Assembly (NCBI GenBank): GCA_965240325.2
Contig: OZ251243.1
Span: forward strand, 558,001-622,000
DNA: 64,000 bases
DNA from: Rebecca billardiae RCC1528
Taxonomy: Eukaryota; Haptophyta
Direction: 5' to 3'
The translations under genes were made by a program, and so were the position numbers. Numbering within the stretch: position 1 is the first letter of the stretch; each line of letters begins with the position of its first letter. The notes under the pieces are model-generated. The model had not been told where the DNA came from. It ran no database searches and saw only the letters and a list, made by a program, of their open reading frames with translations. Below, piece after piece: positions 59,920 to 64,000 of the stretch.

Positions 59920-60324
59920 ATGCAACTGAACGCTCTCGACGACCTGGAGATAGACCATGCCTCGGAGGTGATCACGATGTTCGAGTCCGACTTCAGGGCA
60001 TATTTCGCGACGCTCCGTGCCGTCGTGCGCAACGGCGCTGACGCACGCAACTCGCTGCAGAGCGACGCAACTCACGCGATGCTGCACCGGCTCAAGGGCG
60101 ATTCTTCCACCCTGGGCATGATGGAGGTGGCGAAGCTCGTCGACCAGCTGCGCGCGGGTGGCGACGCAGACATTCTTCTCGACGCTTTGCGCCAGCACGT
60201 CTGCGACGGCCTGGATGCACTGCGCGAGCGCCTCAACTTCAGGAGGCAAACAGACACGATGCGTAGAACGCTCTTCAGCACAGCAACAAGCGATTGGGAT
60301 GAGCGCGTGTCCGTGAGGGCGTGA
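59920..60324 (+). CDS. Histidine phosphotransfer (HPt) protein
   Basis: 134 aa from the ATG at 59920. Residues 45-75 contain the HPt signature with phospho-acceptor His56: MLHRLKGDSSTLGMMEVAKL (H-x2-K-G-x-S-x3-G). Helical segments before and after fit the four-helix bundle. The length equals plant-type HPt proteins, which shuttle phosphate between hybrid sensor kinases and response regulators in cytosol and nucleus. The 25-residue tail is basic. No receiver or kinase domain is fused. Opposite-strand neighbour is the fibrinogen-like protein with a shared promoter. Confidence 0.9.
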   Translation: MQLNALDDLEIDHASEVITMFESDFRAYFATLRAVVRNGADARNSLQSDATHAMLHRLKGDSSTLGMMEVAKLVDQLRAGGDADILLDALRQHVCDGLDALRERLNFRRQTDTMRRTLFSTATSDWDERVSVRA

Positions 60325-62370
60325 GCCGAGCACCCGGCGCACGCTCAAGACCAGGCGTGCGCTTTCTCGCATGTGATCCCGCCGCCATGGGGTTCTCGAT
60401 GCCTGCTGGCCACCGCGGGCGGCGGCCGGCGACCGTAGCCGCGGACCGACGGCGGTCACCGCTGCTGCGGCGTGACTACCGTCGCCCGTCGCGCGCGACT
60501 GCCAGTCCGGCGCCGGCCATGAGTCCAAGTGGCGCGGGAGTCTGAATGTTTGTACATAGGCTGTGATTGGAGCGTGTCTGATTGCTGACTGAGGAGGAGT
60601 GTACTGACATTAGTTCGAAATTCTGTCGTCATTTTAAAAAAATAAATTAAATTAAAGAGTCACTGAAAATAAAACCGCACTACTGCTGCTCGGCCCGACG
60701 ACTCTCGACACGAGGCCGAGCGCTGCGGCGAGCGCTCTCACACGGCAGTCCGACCGTGAGAGCGCTCGTGGCCGAGTGCTGAATAACAGTCGCGAGGCTC
60801 AGGTTCCAACATTATAATTATAATTATAACTCACTCTACACTGGTCCGTCGGCTCTCGCGCAGGCAGACCGATGACCGGCGGCACCAGGACCCGGTGGCC
60901 GGTCCCGGAACTAATCTGACTCCGCGACGTGCCCCAGCCGCCTGGCACTTCACGGGCAGACGGGCGACGGCCAGACAAGTGAAGACTGAAGACAGTGACC
61001 AGCACACAGGGACCGTCCCGTCACGACGGTCACGGAGTCTCGGACGGCCTCCTCACTCTCAGCAACAGCGGTGCACACTGAGCCCGGGTCTGGGACGCGG
61101 TCCCGCGGGATTTAATCAATGGGTTGCGTCGCTGCTGCAAGTCTTCGTGTCGACGATCGGGCACTGCCGCCGACGAATCAGGAGACCCGCGTCGTCCTAC
61201 CTGTGTCGTTAAATCGTCATAGAATGAGTGCAAGGCTTGCCCGCGAAACGGCCGGTTTGACTCGATCACCGCTCTTCCTCCACTTACAGCACCACTACCA
61301 GCTGGGTCCACGGTCGGCCGTCAGCCACTCACTGCTAGACACTATAGACACTGCTCCGAGTGCTTCATGATCCAAGGAGACCTTAAAGACCCCTTGCATG
61401 ATCATCAGCTCTGCACTATCATGCACTGATGCACTTGATGGCTACTAGGTGCGGCGCTAGGCCGGAGTGCCAGAATCCGTAGTATCTATTATTTATGATA
61501 CCGGTAGTGATAGTAGGCAGTGTCGTTCCTGAGTCAGGGACCGGGCCGCCAGTCATGTGTGCTGCACAACTCGTATGGACGGGCCCGGCCCAGGCGGCTC
61601 CGGGCCCGGGCGTGTCCGCGGGCCGACTGGGCCTGGCCGTCGAACCGTCGCTGCGCTCCCGGCCGGTCGAACTTCTGCCTCAGGCCTTACTGGCCCGGCC
61701 TCTCCCGTGGCTGGCAGGGGACGGCCGCCACCGCCGCCAGGTCTCGATCGCCGCCGGGATCCGCGCGATGCGTGTCAGGAGTCACGAGCCGACTTGGACG
61801 GCTGGCACGAGCCTCTCAGGACCTTTTGTGCACTCTCTGGTGCTCTCTGCGAAAACGCACGGCTGCTTCAAGCCCGTTACTGAACTCAAGGCCGCCAGTT
61901 TGGGGCACCATTACGTCATATTCTGGTCTGTCAGCGTCTCAGCTTGGCACGTCCATTTACGCCCGCCGAGCTGCCATCTACACCCTGTGTCCGGACTGGC
62001 GTGTGGGGACTCCGTGCGAGGCATGTGGCGGCGGCCACGACGTCGACTTGAGCAGCATGCTTGCGCACGGCCAAGCGATGAGAAAACTACCGTTCCACTG
62101 CCCGGCGTAGCCGACGCGGGCGGGACTCTTCACATGGCTCAAGGGCTACGTACACTACAAGTAGCCGGTTGGGCTGGCCGCGCCCGCCGGCCGTCATTCG
62201 TTCTTTGGGCTTTGGCCCCCAAGACAGTGGCCCAAGCGGGCCAAGCACGCACTTTTGTAACCGTCGTGCAGTGCTCGCCGTACATACGGAGTCTGTTACA
62301 CGGACCCAGCGGCCGGAAGCTGGGCTCGTTCGTGAGCTTTGCACCCGACTCGCGCCCCCCTGGTCGGGGC
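60325..62370. other. Gene-poor spacer with dispersed repeat copy A
   Basis: Contains an inverted GAGAGCGCT/AGCGCTCTC pair (60733-60767), an ATAATTATAATTATAA block (about 60812-60829), and repeat-family copy A (61139-61222). Frames at 61495-62529 are open for over 300 codons but read as low-information sequence until the last 52 codons. Confidence 0.45.
61139..61222 (+). repeat. Dispersed repeat family 2, copy A
   Basis: The fullest copy of the family also seen at 18684, 23203 (reverse) and 30678. It runs from CTTCGTGTCGACG to CGTCATAGAATGAGTG. Confidence 0.85.
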
Positions 62371-62529
62371 ATGCAAGCGAGCGACGTCCTCATCATCGTG
62401 GCCAACCGCTGCGTGTGGGTGCTGTGCGACCAGCTGATCGGCGAGAGCATCTTTGCCAACGCGACTGCGCTCCTCATCCTCATCCCCGCCATCTGGCTCG
62501 TCTTTGGGGCCGACCGCAGCATCGCCTAA
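62371..62529 (+). CDS. Possible 52-aa single-TM protein or terminal exon
   Basis: An ATG at 62371 opens 52 codons to a TAA at 62527-62529. The peptide has a hydrophobic helix near its end (NATALLILIPAIWLVFG) preceded by LIIVANRCVWVLCDQLIGE. The composition is clearly protein-like compared with the upstream part of the frame. It may be the last exon of an unrecognised gene. It ends 21 bp before the next gene's ATG. Confidence 0.35.
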   Translation: MQASDVLIIVANRCVWVLCDQLIGESIFANATALLILIPAIWLVFGADRSIA

Positions 62530-62550
62530 CGCCGAGGACGCGTCAGCACG

Positions 62551-64000
62551 ATGGCTGCAGATGTGCACTCTGGAGAGCAGCAGGCAGAGGAGGGCGGCGG
62601 CGGCGCGCGCGGCGGCGCGCGCCACGCGGGCGAAGGCGGCTCGGCGGCCTCGCCCGCCTTCCCGCTCGGCCTACTGCCCGACATCATCGCCGCGCGCACC
62701 GTCGACGTGTCGTTTGACGTCGTGCCGGGTGGCGTGCGCTGGGGCACCGCGGCCTCGCCGGCGCGCGCGCTCTCGCCGGGCCACTTCGGCGCGCTCGAGA
62801 CGCCGCGCGAACCGTACGCGTCGATCGACCTCGGCCTCACCTCCGGCCGCCCCGAGTCGCGCCAGGCCGCCGCCGCCGGCGGCCGCCGCCTCGACGACTG
62901 GAAAGTGCCTTCGACGCCGGCCGCGGCGGCGGCGCTTGCCCGACACGGCATGCTGCCGCCGCGGCACGCGCAGACGGCGTGCGCCGAGGCGCGACCGCCG
63001 GCGACGGCGGGGGCGGCAGTGCGCTCGCCCGCGCCGCGCGCCGCGCTCGCCGCGCCGCCGCGCACCGCCGGCGCGAGCTCGCCGCTGCCGGCCGCGGCCG
63101 CGCGCGGCCGCGCGCCGCCCCCCGCCACGGCACACAGCGGCGATCGGCATCGGTCGCCGCCGCGCGTCGCCACCGCCGACGGCGTGGTCGCGCTGCCGAC
63201 GTGCGCGCGCTCGATCTCGGCGCTGACGTACCGCGCGAACACTGCGCTCGAGCCCGCGATCGCCGCGATCCAGACCGACCCGCGCGTCTCCGCCGCCGAC
63301 GAGATTGCAATCTCGTCGGCGGCCGCGTCTGCGTCCTTTCAGCGCCGACGGACGACGCTGCCGGCGGCGGGCGGCGCGCTCGGCGCGAGCTCGAGCGCGC
63401 TGGCGGTCAGCGCGGCGGCGGCGCGGAGCGCACGGCTGAGGATAGAGGCGGACTACGGCCAGCTCGCGGCGGCGGTGCAGCAGCACGCCTCGAGCGCCGA
63501 GACGGGCAGCGCCGCCGCCGCCGCGCTCGTCGACGCTCTGACTGCCCTGAGCGGTGGCTCGTGTGGCGGCGGCGGCTGCGGCGGCTGCGGCGGCGGCGGC
63601 GGCGGCGGCGGCGCGGAGGCGGCAGGCGGCGGCGCGGCGGGCGGCGCGCGCGGGCTGGTGCGCGCGCAGACCGCCGCGTCGAGCGCCGTGCTCGGCGGCG
63701 GCGGCGGCGCACGCTCCACCTCGCCGGGCCGACGGCGCGGCGGCGCGGCCGCGGCCGCGGGCTCGGCGGCGGCCGCGGCGGCCGCGGCTGGCGGCGGCTC
63801 CTGCACCGTCCGCCTGCCCACCGCAGCATCGGCGGCGGGTGCGCGCAGCGCGCGCGTCTCCGCCGAGGCCGACGCCTCCGCCGACGCCCTGCCGCGCCTC
63901 CCGCCGCGCCAGGCCGTGCACGCCGACGTCGTGAGCACAATCCTCCGCTGTCGATCCTCCGCCGATTATCGCGCCGAGTTTGACGCGAGAGCGTTGGAGC
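62551..64000 (+). CDS. Ala/Gly-rich hypothetical protein, truncated by window edge
   Basis: The frame opens at ATG 62551 (ACGATGG context) and stays open for 483 codons to the window edge without a stop. Residues 37-95 look globular (SPAFPLGLLPDIIAA, VSFDVVPGGVRWG, SPGHFGALETPREPYASI). Another conserved-looking part lies about 215-265 (PTCARSISALTYRANTALEP). The rest is Ala/Gly/Pro low complexity with a Cys-Gly run near 333-350. The last visible residues (ILRCRSSADYRAEFDAR) are again information-rich, so the gene continues. No domain recognised. Confidence 0.6.
   Translation, partial: MAADVHSGEQQAEEGGGGARGGARHAGEGGSAASPAFPLGLLPDIIAARTVDVSFDVVPGGVRWGTAASPARALSPGHFGALETPREPYASIDLGLTSGRPESRQAAAAGGRRLDDWKVPSTPAAAAALARHGMLPPRHAQTACAEARPPATAGAAVRSPAPRAALAAPPRTAGASSPLPAAAARGRAPPPATAHSGDRHRSPPRVATADGVVALPTCARSISALTYRANTALEPAIAAIQTDPRVSAADEIAISSAAASASFQRRRTTLPAAGGALGASSSALAVSAAAARSARLRIEADYGQLAAAVQQHASSAETGSAAAAALVDALTALSGGSCGGGGCGGCGGGGGGGGAEAAGGGAAGGARGLVRAQTAASSAVLGGGGGARSTSPGRRRGGAAAAAGSAAAAAAAAGGGSCTVRLPTAASAAGARSARVSAEADASADALPRLPPRQAVHADVVSTILRCRSSADYRAEFDARALE

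Overview
This 64 kb window is eukaryotic nuclear DNA from a GC-rich unicellular alga. Coding DNA is extremely GC-rich and repetitive in amino-acid use. Genes carry short GT-AG introns whose donors are mostly GTGCGC or GTGCGT and whose acceptors read ...GCGCAG. Gene types fit a secondary-plastid alga: a YebC-family protein with a bipartite-looking plastid leader, a ShK-domain prolyl 4-hydroxylase, and a fibrinogen-like, proline-rich membrane protein. A haptophyte is my best guess; another GC-rich alga such as a pelagophyte is not excluded. This is inference from style, not from a marker gene.

Layout. 1-1.8 kb: a gene tail overlapping a dispersed repeat, then a small TIR element inserted in a CT microsatellite. 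1.8-5.7 kb: a RING-CH membrane protein (-) and a two-domain sugar-enzyme fusion (+). 6.5-10.8 kb: three packed minus-strand genes (EI24-like, ShK prolyl 4-hydroxylase, a single-pass membrane protein). 10.8-15.0 kb: gene-poor, with microsatellites and a 1.96 kb TIR element containing direct and inverted modules. 15.1-18.0 kb: a YAK1/DYRK-type kinase (-). 19.7-23.0 kb: a polytopic transporter-like protein (-) divergent from a degenerate, membrane-anchored mitochondrial Hsp70 relative (+). 23.2-28.1 kb: an unresolved minus-strand gene divergent from a 14-blade WD40 protein (+). 29.1-30.7 kb: an orphan gene followed by a 24-nt tandem repeat. 31.1-31.5 kb: an intron-containing histone H4 (-). 33.9-38.6 kb: a CCCH/DEDDh exonuclease (-) divergent from the histone chaperone HIRA (+). 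40.2-41.2 kb: a plastid YebC protein (+).

42.4-56.2 kb is a mobile-element nest. A (GATA)n microsatellite has been split twice: first by a 6.3 kb TIR transposon whose single large gene ends in a chromodomain, and again by a young 7.2 kb Ty1/copia retrotransposon. The copia element has 616/609-bp LTRs and a clear -1 frameshift heptamer between Gag-PR and Pol. After it come a three-TM proline-rich fibrinogen-like protein (-), a divergent histidine phosphotransfer (HPt) protein (+), a repeat-bearing spacer, and an alanine/glycine-rich gene that runs off the right edge.

Together, HIRA and H4 belong to replication-independent chromatin assembly, and four gene pairs share short divergent promoters. 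The most notable findings are the chromodomain transposon, the copia frameshift signal, the repeated association of mobile elements with simple-sequence arrays, and the tethered pseudo-Hsp70. I recognised no tRNA, rRNA or CRISPR.
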